DNA from: Pseudomonas silesiensis
GTDB taxonomy: Bacteria; Pseudomonadota; Gammaproteobacteria; Pseudomonadales; Pseudomonadaceae
Assembly: GCF_001661075.1 (NCBI RefSeq)
Contig: NZ_CP014870.1
Coordinates: 868,001 to 932,000, forward strand
Direction: 5' to 3'
DNA: 64,000 nucleotides
Of the stretch, positions 32,895 through 41,928 are shown in pieces. Numbering within the stretch: position 1 is the first letter of the stretch; every line of letters begins with the position of its first letter. A model generated the notes under the pieces. The model saw only the letters and a program-made list of their open reading frames with translations, made no database searches and was not told the DNA's origin. Made by a program: the position numbers and the translations under genes.

Positions 32895-34100
32895 TCAGCC
32901 GGCTATCAGCAGCCCGATAAACGGAATGATCAGCAGGGTACTGATGGCCATGGAGAGGACATTCCCGATGTAGGGGTGCATATCGCCCGGTACCCTTTTG
33001 GCAAGAGCGCATGCCAATGGTGGAGCGATCAGTGCGCCCAACAGGGCGCTCGACGTTATGACTTGCCAACTGCCGCCATAGGTCAGAACCGCCGCCGGTA
33101 CGACCGACACCAGCGGAACGTAGGTGGGATACCAGCCGAGGCGCCTCCATTGGCGACGCCATATCACCACGCCCAAGGCGGAGGTCAGCGCCTGCGCACC
33201 GATCAGTTGCGGCAGCAAGCCTGAGCCGTAAGCAGGGCTCATGGGATTCAAGGCGTAGGCCAGCAGTACTCCCAGCAGCAGACCGATGCTGGCCAGCTCA
33301 TTACCGAAGAACGGCGCTTCCGAAAAATCCGCCAATACCCGGCGCAGGCCCCAGATGATTCCGTAGTCGGTGGTTTTACTCTTGGCTGGTTCAACTTCGG
33401 GCGCGGGTGATTCCTTGGGCCGGGACTTCACCAGATTGGGCACATGACGACACAGTAGGAATGCCAGGACACTGGCAACCGCCATGCCAGAGACGTTGCC
33501 GATCACTACGGGTAAGCCCAGTGGATTGCAGACGTAGTTGACGATCAGCAAACAAAGCGGAGTGACGAGCACGGCGCCCATGATTGCGCCATTGATTGTC
33601 ACCTTCCAGCCGCCGCCGAACATCAGCACCATAGCTGCCGGTAGTGAAACAAACGCTGCAAATGTGGGTTGCCAGCTGTTGGCCGTAACCGTCCAGCCCC
33701 ACAACAGATTGCTCAGCAACAATCCAAGCAGCGAACTGGTGACAAGCCACGGCCATAATCCGCTGCCGTAGGAAATGGCAAAGCCTTGCCATACTTTTCC
33801 CGTTCGATTGGCCCAGTAGGCCAGATAAGCTCCAGCCAGCAGCCCGATCGAAGCGAACTCGTGTTTGTAGAATGCAACCTCGCTGATGTCTCCCAATACC
33901 CAGCGCAACCAGGCACTCGGATCGGGGAGGTTCGACACCATGTGGTTATAGTCGGGCCAATGGGCAGACCATGATGAGCGGTGGGTGAACGAAAGCCAGG
34001 CGATCAGCAGTCCGGTGCCGATCACCAGCAAGATGATCGAGTTATCAAGCTTCTTGCTGGCGAGCGGATTCAGCCGATGGGTATCGGTAGTGGGTTCCAT
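32895..34100 (-). CDS. Polytopic membrane protein with internal duplication, function unknown
   Basis: A 401-residue hydrophobic protein made of two similar halves (about residues 60-220 and 235-400). In each half an acidic, aromatic segment (LGDISEVAFYKHEFASIGLL in the first, LADFSEAPFFGNELASIGLL in the second) is followed by a YGSGL motif, a TYGGSW/FGGGWKV segment and an IGNV motif. I count about 10-12 hydrophobic segments. I do not recognise the family. ATG 34100 has GGGGAGG upstream. It sits between the amidase and asparaginase genes, so a transporter for their substrate or product is a guess. Confidence 0.72.
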   Translation of the reverse strand: MEPTTDTHRLNPLASKKLDNSIILLVIGTGLLIAWLSFTHRSSWSAHWPDYNHMVSNLPDPSAWLRWVLGDISEVAFYKHEFASIGLLAGAYLAYWANRTGKVWQGFAISYGSGLWPWLVTSSLLGLLLSNLLWGWTVTANSWQPTFAAFVSLPAAMVLMFGGGWKVTINGAIMGAVLVTPLCLLIVNYVCNPLGLPVVIGNVSGMAVASVLAFLLCRHVPNLVKSRPKESPAPEVEPAKSKTTDYGIIWGLRRVLADFSEAPFFGNELASIGLLLGVLLAYALNPMSPAYGSGLLPQLIGAQALTSALGVVIWRRQWRRLGWYPTYVPLVSVVPAAVLTYGGSWQVITSSALLGALIAPPLACALAKRVPGDMHPYIGNVLSMAISTLLIIPFIGLLIAG

Positions 34101-34116
34101 GGTTGGGCCTCCCCGA

Positions 34117-35004
34117 TCAGCGTGGGAGAGCAGGGTGTTGGATGTAACCGAGCATCTGATCATAGAGATCGGTGCGTCGGTCACGATGCAGATCGTTCAG
34201 GTTGTTCCAGATGGGGGCACTGCGGGCGCTGGTCAGGTCAATATCGGCAAAAAGTATTTCTTGTCTGTCCGCCGACGCCACTTCGCCAATCGGCCAGCCA
34301 TGGGTGCCGGCAATCAATGAGCAGCCCAGGTAACGAGCGCCTCGCTCTTCACCGATCCGGCTGGCGGCTGCAATAAACACATTGTTGACATGAGCGGCCG
34401 TCATCGTCAGATACGAAGCCATGCATTTCCCGGCGTCATCGAACAGCGGCGGAGGCGTCCACACCCAGTTGTTCAGGCTGCAAATGATGTCCGCGCCTTG
34501 TTGACTGAGGATTCGCGGTACCTCCGGGAACCAGATGTCCCAGCAGATCAACAATCCGATACGGCCGATGGGCGTATCAAACACCGGGAAACCCAAGTCA
34601 CCCGGCGTGAACCACAGCTTTTCAAGGTTCCATAAATGGGCTTTGCGGTACTTCCCGATAAAGCCGTCCGGACCTACCAGTACAGCTGTATTAAAGAGTC
34701 GCATACCATCGCGTTCGGCCAGCCCCGCAACCAGGTAAACCTTGTGGTTGCGGGCGAAGTCCATCCAGCTTTGGACGCACGGCCCGCCGGGAACCTCTTC
34801 TGAATGGTCGAAAGCGTCCTGCCGGCTGGTGAAGAAATAGCCTGTACTGGAAAGCTCGGGTAGCACGATGAGATTTGCACCGCCGTTCACGGCCTCCTGC
34901 GCCAATTCCAGGCAGCGACACAGATTTCCTTCCCGGTTTTTCATGCCGACTTGTGGATCGAATTGCACGACTGCTACACGAACAGGACTTGTTGATTCGC
35001 TCAT
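34117..35004 (-). CDS. Carbon-nitrogen hydrolase (nitrilase-superfamily amidase)
   Basis: A 295-residue amidase with the Glu-Lys-Cys triad: E50 (VLPEL), K121 (KYRKAHLW) and C154 (LLICWDIWFPE). It most likely hydrolyses an amide to a carboxylate. Its pairing with an adjacent amino-acid 2-monooxygenase resembles lysine 2-monooxygenase/5-aminovaleramidase (DavB/DavA). ATG 35004 is chosen with GAGGT eight bases upstream; earlier in-frame starts reach into non-coding sequence. It probably belongs to the same unit as the monooxygenase and membrane protein. Substrate unproven. Confidence 0.88.
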   Translation of the reverse strand: MSESTSPVRVAVVQFDPQVGMKNREGNLCRCLELAQEAVNGGANLIVLPELSSTGYFFTSRQDAFDHSEEVPGGPCVQSWMDFARNHKVYLVAGLAERDGMRLFNTAVLVGPDGFIGKYRKAHLWNLEKLWFTPGDLGFPVFDTPIGRIGLLICWDIWFPEVPRILSQQGADIICSLNNWVWTPPPLFDDAGKCMASYLTMTAAHVNNVFIAAASRIGEERGARYLGCSLIAGTHGWPIGEVASADRQEILFADIDLTSARSAPIWNNLNDLHRDRRTDLYDQMLGYIQHPALPR

Positions 35005-35179
35005 ACGGGTGACCTCGTTTTTATTGTTTTTCAACTTGTTTAATCGCGGTTTTATTAAGCGTCGAAGACTCAAGTGCGAGGAAGTCAGCCGTTTCCTTTT
35101 CGGTTGTAGTCCGTTTCCCAAGATTGGTGAGGGCGAGCCAATGCATGGCCTGCATTGGCTCTTTCCTGGGGGATCGAGG

Positions 35180-37126
35180 TCAGGTTCTGAGTTTGTATTC
35201 GGGGTAATCAGCCATGGAGAAGCCGCCATTGAAGGTAGCCTCGGTTTTGTTACAGATATGGATGACTGCATCGACCGCGCCGCGGAAGCAAGGCTCAGTC
35301 CAGCCGGCATCGACTGAAAAAGACTCTCCACAAAGGTAGAGGCCAGAGATGGCAGCGTAATCCCTGTTGTACTTCATCAAGCTCACGGCATCGTAATAAG
35401 TGCCAGGCCTATATAATTTTGCACATCCCAACGCATTTTTGTCCGTCATCCAGCGATGCACGACAGCTTGTTCGATGCCGATATATGGTGAAATTTTTTC
35501 CTGAATATTTGCAGCATTCATCAGTATGCGATCAAGCTCTTTTACGCATTTCTTGACCAGCTCCTTATCAGTGAACAAGGCGAGTTTGGTCGCATCGTCT
35601 TCCCAGGTGTAACTCAGGAGGATGCAGTCATAGCTATAATTTTCATTGTAGCGATAGGTGTATACGTCGTGAATGAAGCTGTCAGTGACAATGGCTTGCG
35701 GGATAGTGGTGTTTTTTAATAAAAATGACTTCTTGAGAGGGGCAAAAACTTTGCAGCTGGTTTCCCAGTGAGCGGTTTTATAGGCATTTATCGTTTCGAA
35801 AGGAAGCATTTCCTGATTGAAATTTTCCAGTGTTATTCGAGTTTCGAGCAGCCAGGAAGGAAGGGTCATGATGACGGAATCAAAATCGTCGAATTGTTCC
35901 TGAGTGTGCTCTGGATCGCTAGTTTTCCAGTTGTAATAAACACGTATCTTTTTGTTATCCAGTTTTTTCAGTTTGGTTACGGAGGAGTCGGTAAGGAAGC
36001 CGTCAATTCTCTCGAGGCTGTGCTCATAAAAAGATTTTCCGGTCGCATCCGTGTTTATAAACAGTAAGCATTCATCCAGTGCTGCAAGACCGATGTATCG
36101 CGGTCTGTCGAATCCCAGCCCCTTGGAGTCAAATACGGCTTCGCTGTGCAAGTGAGGGGACGCAACGGGATTGCCAGTTGAGTCCACTCGGCCTTGAACC
36201 AGTTGCAGCTGACTGCTGAATCCGAAAATCGCTGTGCGCATGGGATATAGCGAGCAGACATCGTAAAAGGCGCCCCAGCTACCGTCACCGATTCCTATTG
36301 CGTAAAAAATGGCGGATTCATCCGCCGTCATGCCCATCCCGCCGAAGTCGCCGGGCGAGCTTTCATCCCAAGCGGTGATTACGGGCATGCGGACCAAGTC
36401 GCGAAACGAAACGTTCTCGTATTTTTCGACGATCGCCGCCCAGATGGTTTCCCATTTTTCGCTGGCGTAGACCTCTGAAATGTGACGACTCATTCGGTCG
36501 GCAAAGGCTTTCCATTTGGCGTATACCTTCTGAAGTTCGTCTCCCGGAGGGGGAGTTTGACCATCTTCATTTTTCCAGATGAGCATGTGTGGAAGCGTTG
36601 CGCCTCCAACGCTCCCTTCTCGCAAATAAATTCCGGTTGACGTTACCCACTGACTGCCAGGGTTTGCGAAGTCTGAAATAGCTAGCTCGAATTCATTGGC
36701 ATAATAGGCCATCAGGGAGCGGCCTTCCTTCGGTGGCTCGTCTGCTCTGTTGAAAAAAGGCATTCGCATAGCGCCCATCTCGAAAGGTGTATGGCCTTCT
36801 GGCGAGTTAGGGCTGCCTGGTATCGTCAGGTGTCTGCCACCTATCCGTTTGGATTGTTCGATTAGTGTTACATGATTAAACCCGCAGCGATAAAGCTCTC
36901 TTGTTGCGGTGAGCCCGGTAACGCCTGCGCCAATAATACATATCTTATGGTTTGGATTGGTCGCTCGTGCGATGCCACTTTCCTGTTCCACCAATGTTCG
37001 ATAGTCGAAGCATAAGTCCGGCGGGTTGGGGAAGCGAGCACGCCACTTGTTTTTTGCAGTGCGCTTTGTCCGAGCGATATTCCTGGCGATTTGTGACGGG
37101 TAGTCGTAGCTGGATCCAATAGTCAC
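35180..37126 (-). CDS. Flavin amino-acid 2-monooxygenase (tryptophan 2-monooxygenase-like)
   Basis: A 648-residue FAD amine-oxidase-family protein. The nucleotide motif ICIIGAGVTGLTATREL (about 63-79) and RIGGR (about 94-98) lie near the N-terminus, with FEMGAMRMPF, LLSYTWEDDA and a C-terminal LCGESFSVDAGWTEPCFRGAVD. Similar blocks occur in tryptophan 2-monooxygenase IaaM and lysine 2-monooxygenase, which convert an amino acid to an amide with CO2 release. At 648 residues it is longer than IaaM (about 560). GTG 37126 has AGGGAAG with six-base spacing; ATG 37228 has a poor site. It is strongly AT-richer than its neighbours, suggesting transfer. Amino acid substrate unknown. Confidence 0.83.
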   Translation of the reverse strand: MTIGSSYDYPSQIARNIARTKRTAKNKWRARFPNPPDLCFDYRTLVEQESGIARATNPNHKICIIGAGVTGLTATRELYRCGFNHVTLIEQSKRIGGRHLTIPGSPNSPEGHTPFEMGAMRMPFFNRADEPPKEGRSLMAYYANEFELAISDFANPGSQWVTSTGIYLREGSVGGATLPHMLIWKNEDGQTPPPGDELQKVYAKWKAFADRMSRHISEVYASEKWETIWAAIVEKYENVSFRDLVRMPVITAWDESSPGDFGGMGMTADESAIFYAIGIGDGSWGAFYDVCSLYPMRTAIFGFSSQLQLVQGRVDSTGNPVASPHLHSEAVFDSKGLGFDRPRYIGLAALDECLLFINTDATGKSFYEHSLERIDGFLTDSSVTKLKKLDNKKIRVYYNWKTSDPEHTQEQFDDFDSVIMTLPSWLLETRITLENFNQEMLPFETINAYKTAHWETSCKVFAPLKKSFLLKNTTIPQAIVTDSFIHDVYTYRYNENYSYDCILLSYTWEDDATKLALFTDKELVKKCVKELDRILMNAANIQEKISPYIGIEQAVVHRWMTDKNALGCAKLYRPGTYYDAVSLMKYNRDYAAISGLYLCGESFSVDAGWTEPCFRGAVDAVIHICNKTEATFNGGFSMADYPEYKLRT

Positions 37127-37271
37127 TTTTATCTTCCCTGATAGATAGTCGATCTCTGGTAGGGAAGTATGTTTGATTTTTTGTTTGGTCCCTGCAAGAG
37201 CAAAACGACACGCTCTCGTTCGGCGCATTCCTATTGAGTTGTGGGAAAACTATCTCGGCATTTACTAGTAC

Positions 37272-37364
37272 CTGTAGGAACAATGCTTGCCCGCAATTGA
37301 AACGACGTGGTGTATCAGGCAAAACGAGTCATCGTTCATCGCCAGCAAGCTGTGCTCCTACAGG
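37272..37364. repeat. Degenerate REP inverted pair
   Basis: CTGTAGGAACAATGCTTGCC faces AGCTGTGCTCCTACAGG; both arms carry mismatches. It marks the right border of the accessory cluster. Confidence 0.7.
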
Positions 37365-37376
37365 GTTCGCAGTGGT

Positions 37377-38372
37377 TTACGCCGCCTGCTGAAATTGCTG
37401 CCGATACTGGTTCGGCGACAACTCCGTATGCTGGCGGAACAGCCGCGCAAAGAAGCTGGCATCGTCGTAGCCCACCTCGTAACTGATGGTCTTGATGCTC
37501 TTGCGGCTACCGGACAGCAGGCCCTTGGCGGTTTCGATGCGCAGGCGTTGCAGGTAATGCAGCGGTTTGTCGCCGGTGGCGGTCTGGAAGCGGCGCATGA
37601 AGTTGCGGATGCTCATGCCGTGCTCGCGGGCGACGTCTTCGAAGCGGAATTTGTCGGCGAAGTGATCTTCGAGCCAGTGCTGGATTTGCAGGATGATCAC
37701 GTCCTGGTGCAGTTTCTGCCCGCCGAAGCCGATGCGTCCCGGCGCGTAGCTGCGCTGCACTTCGTAGAGAATGTCGCGGGCTACGGCCTGGGCCACATTG
37801 GCGCCACAGAAGCGCTCGATCAGGTAGATGTAGAGATCGCAGGCCGAGGTGGTACCGCCGGCGCAAAACAGGTTGTCGGCGTCGGTCAGGTGCTTGTCCT
37901 GATTGAGCTGGACCTGCGGGAAGCGTTCGGCAAAGGCATTGAAGAAGCGCCAGTAGGTGGTCGCTTCCTTGCCATCGAGCAAGCCGGCTTCGGCGAGCCA
38001 GAAGACGCCGGTGGCCTCGCCACACAGCACCGCGCCACGCGCATGTTGCTGACGCAGCCACGGCAAGACCTGTGGATAACGTTGGCAGAGCGTTTCGAAG
38101 TCGTCCCAGAATGCTGGAAGGATGATGACGTCGGCATTTTCCAGGCCGCCATCTACCGGCATGATCACGTCGCTGAAGCTGTTCACCGGTTTGCCGTCGG
38201 GACTGACCAGCCGCGTTTCGAACGCCGGCGTCAGGCCGTGGCCCAGTTGTTTGCCGTAACGCAGGCTGGCCAGGTGGAAGAAATCCTTGGCTTGCATGAG
38301 GGTGGAAGCGAAAACCCGGTCGATAGCCAGGATGCTGACGCGCCGCAAGGGCGTGGAGGCTCGGTTAGACAT
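37377..38372 (-). CDS. GlxA-family transcriptional regulator (DJ-1/PfpI plus AraC domain)
   Basis: A 331-residue regulator. Residues about 10-195 are a DJ-1/PfpI-like sensor with the LCGEATGVFWLAEAGLL elbow; residues about 222-328 are an AraC-type helix-turn-helix (FEDVAREHGMSIRNFMRRFQ; ISYEVGYDDASFFARLFRQH). It is divergent from the acyl-CoA dehydrogenase gene, which it probably controls. In the remembered PAO1 order a similar pair lies next to the AKR gene. Inducer unknown; GlxA members often sense betaine-type or quaternary compounds, but this one has no such evidence. Confidence 0.9.
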   Translation of the reverse strand: MSNRASTPLRRVSILAIDRVFASTLMQAKDFFHLASLRYGKQLGHGLTPAFETRLVSPDGKPVNSFSDVIMPVDGGLENADVIILPAFWDDFETLCQRYPQVLPWLRQQHARGAVLCGEATGVFWLAEAGLLDGKEATTYWRFFNAFAERFPQVQLNQDKHLTDADNLFCAGGTTSACDLYIYLIERFCGANVAQAVARDILYEVQRSYAPGRIGFGGQKLHQDVIILQIQHWLEDHFADKFRFEDVAREHGMSIRNFMRRFQTATGDKPLHYLQRLRIETAKGLLSGSRKSIKTISYEVGYDDASFFARLFRQHTELSPNQYRQQFQQAA

Positions 38373-38517
38373 AATTCAACTTTATTCTTATAGGGGAAAG
38401 TGGTCACCAGACGGCTGGATCGTCTTATTTTTTGTCTGATGTGTCCAGTGTCCTGTATCGCTGGCGAGGCTTAGTCTCTGAAGGATCACTCCTTCCCGCA
38501 ATAACGACAGGTGCCGC

Positions 38518-39654
38518 ATGATCCCCAGAACCTTGTTCAGTCCCGAGCACGAACTGTTTCGCGACAGCGTGCGAACCTTCCTCGAAAAAGAAGCCGTGCC
38601 CTTTCATGGGCAGTGGGAAAAACAAGGCTACATCGACCGCAAACTCTGGAACAAGGCGGGGGAGGCGGGGATGCTCTGTTCGCATCTGCCGGAAGAGTAT
38701 GGCGGGCTGGGCGCGGATTTTCTGTACAGCGCAGTGGTGATCGAAGAAGTGGGACGCCTGGGCCTGACCGGGATCGGTTTTTCTCTTCATTCGGACATTG
38801 TTGCGCCTTATATCCTGCATTACGGCAGTGAAGCACTGAAGCATAAATACCTGCCGAAACTGGTGTCCGGCGAAATGGTCACTGCGATTGCCATGACCGA
38901 GCCGGGCGCCGGTTCCGACCTGCAAGGGGTCAAGACCACCGCCGTGCTGGACGGCGATGACTATGTGATCAACGGTTCGAAAACCTTCATCACCAACGGC
39001 TTTCTGGCGGACCTGGTGATTGTCGTGGCCAAGACCGATCCGAAGGCCGGCGCGAAGGGCACGAGCCTGTTTCTGGTCGAGGCGGATACACCGGGTTTCG
39101 ACAAGGGCAAGCGTCTGGAAAAAGTCGGCATGAAGGCTCAGGACACCTCTGAACTGTTCTTCCAGGACGTCCGGGTGCCCAAGGAAAACCTGCTCGGGCA
39201 AGCGGGGATGGGGTTTGCCTACCTGATGCAGGAGCTGCCCCAGGAGCGGCTTACCGTTGCCATCGGCGGCTTGGCTTCGGCAGAGGCGGCGCTGCAATGG
39301 ACGTTGGACTACACCCGTGAGCGCAAGGCGTTCGGCAAGGCGATTGCCGATTTCCAGAACACGCGTTTCAAGCTGGCGGAGATGGCGACCGAAATTCAGA
39401 TCGGCCGGGTGTTCGTCGATAAGTGCCTGGAGTTGCACCTGCAAGGCAAGCTCGACGTGCCGACGGCGGCGATGGCCAAATATTGGGGGACTGACCTGCA
39501 ATGCAAGGTGCTCGACGAGTGCGTGCAGTTGCATGGCGGTTACGGCTTCATGTGGGAATACCCGATCGCCCGGGCGTGGGCGGATGCGCGGGTGCAGCGG
39601 ATTTATGCCGGGACGAATGAGATCATGAAGGAGATTATTGCGCGGTCGCTTTGA
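38518..39654 (+). CDS. Acyl-CoA dehydrogenase
   Basis: FAD-dependent enzyme of 378 residues catalysing alpha-beta dehydrogenation of an acyl-CoA. FAD-binding blocks MTEPGAGSDLQGVKT and FITNG are present, and the C-terminal IYAGTNEIMKEIIARSL. The position that carries the catalytic glutamate in medium-chain enzymes is A364. Instead E243 in ELPQERL matches the glutamate of long-chain and isovaleryl types. No signal or membrane anchor. The start ATG 38518 is preceded by a weak ribosome site (GACAGG). Substrate chain length is unknown. Confidence 0.92.
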   Translation: MIPRTLFSPEHELFRDSVRTFLEKEAVPFHGQWEKQGYIDRKLWNKAGEAGMLCSHLPEEYGGLGADFLYSAVVIEEVGRLGLTGIGFSLHSDIVAPYILHYGSEALKHKYLPKLVSGEMVTAIAMTEPGAGSDLQGVKTTAVLDGDDYVINGSKTFITNGFLADLVIVVAKTDPKAGAKGTSLFLVEADTPGFDKGKRLEKVGMKAQDTSELFFQDVRVPKENLLGQAGMGFAYLMQELPQERLTVAIGGLASAEAALQWTLDYTRERKAFGKAIADFQNTRFKLAEMATEIQIGRVFVDKCLELHLQGKLDVPTAAMAKYWGTDLQCKVLDECVQLHGGYGFMWEYPIARAWADARVQRIYAGTNEIMKEIIARSL

Positions 39655-39677
39655 TCTGTGGTGACTGTCAGGGCCCC

Positions 39678-39769
39678 ATCGCGAGCAAGCTCGCTCCCAC
39701 AGGGTTCCGTGTCGATCACATATGTGTGGTTCGAGGCAGATCAACTGTGGGAGCGAGCTTGCTCGCGAT
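39678..39769. repeat. REP inverted pair, outward-facing arms
   Basis: Here the complement arm ATCGCGAGCAAGCTCGCTCC comes first and the CTGTGGGAGCGAGCTTGCTC arm second, the opposite arrangement to most elements in the window. Confidence 0.88.
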
Positions 39770-39785
39770 TGGGTTTATGAATCCA

Positions 39786-40826
39786 TCACGGAGCAGGATT
39801 CGGGTGATCCTTGTGAATCGCATCGATCCCCGCCAGCACTTCATCGGAAAGTTTCAGCTCGAAGCTCGCGATATTGCTATCGAGCTGCTCCAGCGTCGTC
39901 GCCCCAATGATGTTGCTGGTCACGAACGGTTGCTGCGTCACGAATGCCAACGCCATCTGCGCCGGATCCAGGCCGTGTTCACGAGCCAATGCCACATAAC
40001 GGCTGCACGCTGCCTCTGACTGCGGATTGAAATAGCGGCTGAAGCGGCTGTACAGGCTCAGGCGGCCTTTGGGCGGGCGGGCGCCGCCTTCGTACTTGCC
40101 CGACAGAAAACCGAATGCCAGCGGTGAATAGGCGAGCAATCCGCACTGTTCGCGAATTGCAATTTCCGCCAGCCCGATCTCGAAGCTGCGGTTGAGCAGG
40201 TTGTAGGGGTTCTGGATCGACACCGTACGCGGCCAGCCACGGGCTTCGGCCAGGGCGAGAAAGCGCATGGTGCCCCAAGGGGTTTCGTTGGACAGGCCGA
40301 TGTGGCGGATCTTGCCGGCCTTGACCTGTTCGTCCAGGGCTTCGAGGGTGTCCTCCAGCGGGGTGAGGTTGGCTTCGGTCTGGTGTTTATAGCCCAGCTG
40401 GCCGAAGAAGTTGGTGCTGCGCTCCGGCCAGTGCAGCTGGTACAGGTCGATATAGTCCGTCTGCAGGCGCTTGAGGCTGGCATCGACGGCTTCGGTGATG
40501 TGCTGGCGGTTGTGCCGCAGGTTTTTGTCACGGATGTAGTCGATGGTATTGCCTGGGCCCGCGATCTTGCTGGCGAGGATCCAGTCGGCGCGATCGCCAC
40601 GTGTCTTGAAATAATTGCCGATGTAACGTTCGGTGGTGGCGTAGGTTTCGGCCTTGGGTGGCACCGGGTACATCTCGGCGGTGTCGATGAAATTGATTCC
40701 GGCGCCTTTGGCCCGTTCAATCTGGGCGAAGGCTTCAGCTTCGCTGTTTTGCTCGCCCCAGGTCATGGTGCCGAGGCAGATTGCACTCACGTTCAGATTG
40801 GTTCGGCCTAGCTGGCGATAGTCCAT
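39786..40826 (-). CDS. Aldo/keto reductase (Tas-like)
   Basis: NADP(H)-dependent reductase of 346 residues on a TIM barrel. The catalytic tetrad is D48 (FIDTAEMY), Y53, K87 (ASKIAG) and H (LYQLHWP). Sequence resembles E. coli Tas, which is reported to affect prototrophy under stress, but substrate is not clear. ATG 40826 has CCAAGGAG upstream; an earlier in-frame start (40880) is less likely. Divergent from rplM, with about 245 bases between. Confidence 0.92.
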   Translation of the reverse strand: MDYRQLGRTNLNVSAICLGTMTWGEQNSEAEAFAQIERAKGAGINFIDTAEMYPVPPKAETYATTERYIGNYFKTRGDRADWILASKIAGPGNTIDYIRDKNLRHNRQHITEAVDASLKRLQTDYIDLYQLHWPERSTNFFGQLGYKHQTEANLTPLEDTLEALDEQVKAGKIRHIGLSNETPWGTMRFLALAEARGWPRTVSIQNPYNLLNRSFEIGLAEIAIREQCGLLAYSPLAFGFLSGKYEGGARPPKGRLSLYSRFSRYFNPQSEAACSRYVALAREHGLDPAQMALAFVTQQPFVTSNIIGATTLEQLDSNIASFELKLSDEVLAGIDAIHKDHPNPAP

Positions 40827-41071
40827 CGGGTGCTCCTTGGGCAAAAGAATCATAAAAGCAGGTTGAATTATTTTTCGCAATCTGCATAATTGCGCACCTC
40901 TTTCTGCAGTGGAAGTGATGCGCCGCCGCCGAAGAATCTTGCCGTTGAACGGACGCGCCGACCCGAGCCCCCGAAAGCGTCTGTATCCGGCTGCCTTTGA
41001 CTTGTCAAAGTACGCACTATTCAGTAAGATCCGCCGTCTAATTTACAGGGCGGCCCCTGAGGCTATAAAGA

Positions 41072-41500
41072 ATGAAAACTTTTACTGCTAAACCGGAAAC
41101 AGTACAGCGCGACTGGTTTGTCGTCGACGCTGCAGGTCAGACCCTGGGTCGTCTGGCCACCGAAATCGCGAGCCGTCTGCGTGGCAAGCATAAAGCTGAG
41201 TACACTCCTCACGTTGACACCGGCGATTACATCGTCGTTATCAACGCCGAGCAGATTCGTGTGACCGGTGCTAAAACCACCGACAAAATCTACTACTCCC
41301 ACTCCGGTTTCCCGGGCGGCATCAAGTCGATCAACTTCGAAAAACTGATCGCTAAAGCCCCTGAGCGCGTGATCGAGACCGCGGTCAAAGGCATGCTGCC
41401 TAAGAACCCGCTGGGTCGCGACATGTATCGTAAGCTGAAAGTCTATGCGGGCGCTGTACACCCTCATACTGCTCAGCAGCCCCAAGAACTGAAGTTTTAA
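41072..41500 (+). CDS. rplM: 50S ribosomal protein L13
   Basis: A 142-residue assembly protein of the large subunit, starting [20 protein letters not shown]. Typical L13 motifs ([39 protein letters not shown]) are all present. It is followed by rpsI 14 bases later in the universal rplM-rpsI operon. Upstream (40995-41010) is a perfect palindrome CTTTGAC-TT-GTCAAAG overlapping a possible -35 box. Confidence 0.98.
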   Translation: MKTFTAKPETVQRDWFVVDAAGQTLGRLATEIASRLRGKHKAEYTPHVDTGDYIVVINAEQIRVTGAKTTDKIYYSHSGFPGGIKSINFEKLIAKAPERVIETAVKGMLPKNPLGRDMYRKLKVYAGAVHPHTAQQPQELKF

Positions 41501-41514
41501 CGGAATAGTTCATT

Positions 41515-41907
41515 ATGTCGGCGACTCAAAATTACGGCACTGGCCGTCGCAAAACCGCAACCGCACGCGTTTTCCTGCGTCCGGGCACTGGTAACATCTC
41601 CATCAACAACCGTTCGCTGGATAATTTCTTCGGCCGCGAAACTGCCCGCATGGTAGTTCGTCAGCCGCTGGAATTGACTGAGACTGTCGAGAAATTCGAC
41701 ATCTACGTCACCGTGATCGGCGGTGGTGTGAGTGGTCAAGCTGGCGCAATCCGCCACGGTATCACTCGCGCACTGATGCAGTACGACGAAACCCTGCGTG
41801 GCGCTCTGCGCAAAGCTGGCTTCGTTACTCGCGATGCTCGTGAAGTTGAACGTAAGAAAGTCGGTCTGCGTAAAGCGCGTAAGCGTCCGCAGTACTCGAA
41901 GCGTTAA
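41515..41907 (+). CDS. rpsI: 30S ribosomal protein S9
   Basis: A 130-residue protein of the small-subunit head, whose C-terminal tail reaches the P-site tRNA. It starts [20 protein letters not shown] and ends in the basic KRPQYSKR tail. Co-transcribed with rplM; the operon ends at a strong terminator about 20 bases on. Confidence 0.98.
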
Positions 41908-41928
41908 TTCGCTTTCACGTTCAAAAAG

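Noticed and set aside
31849..37126. Integrative element or prophage
   Set aside because: No integrase, transposase, tRNA gene or attachment-like repeat is visible; only composition and gene order suggest transfer.
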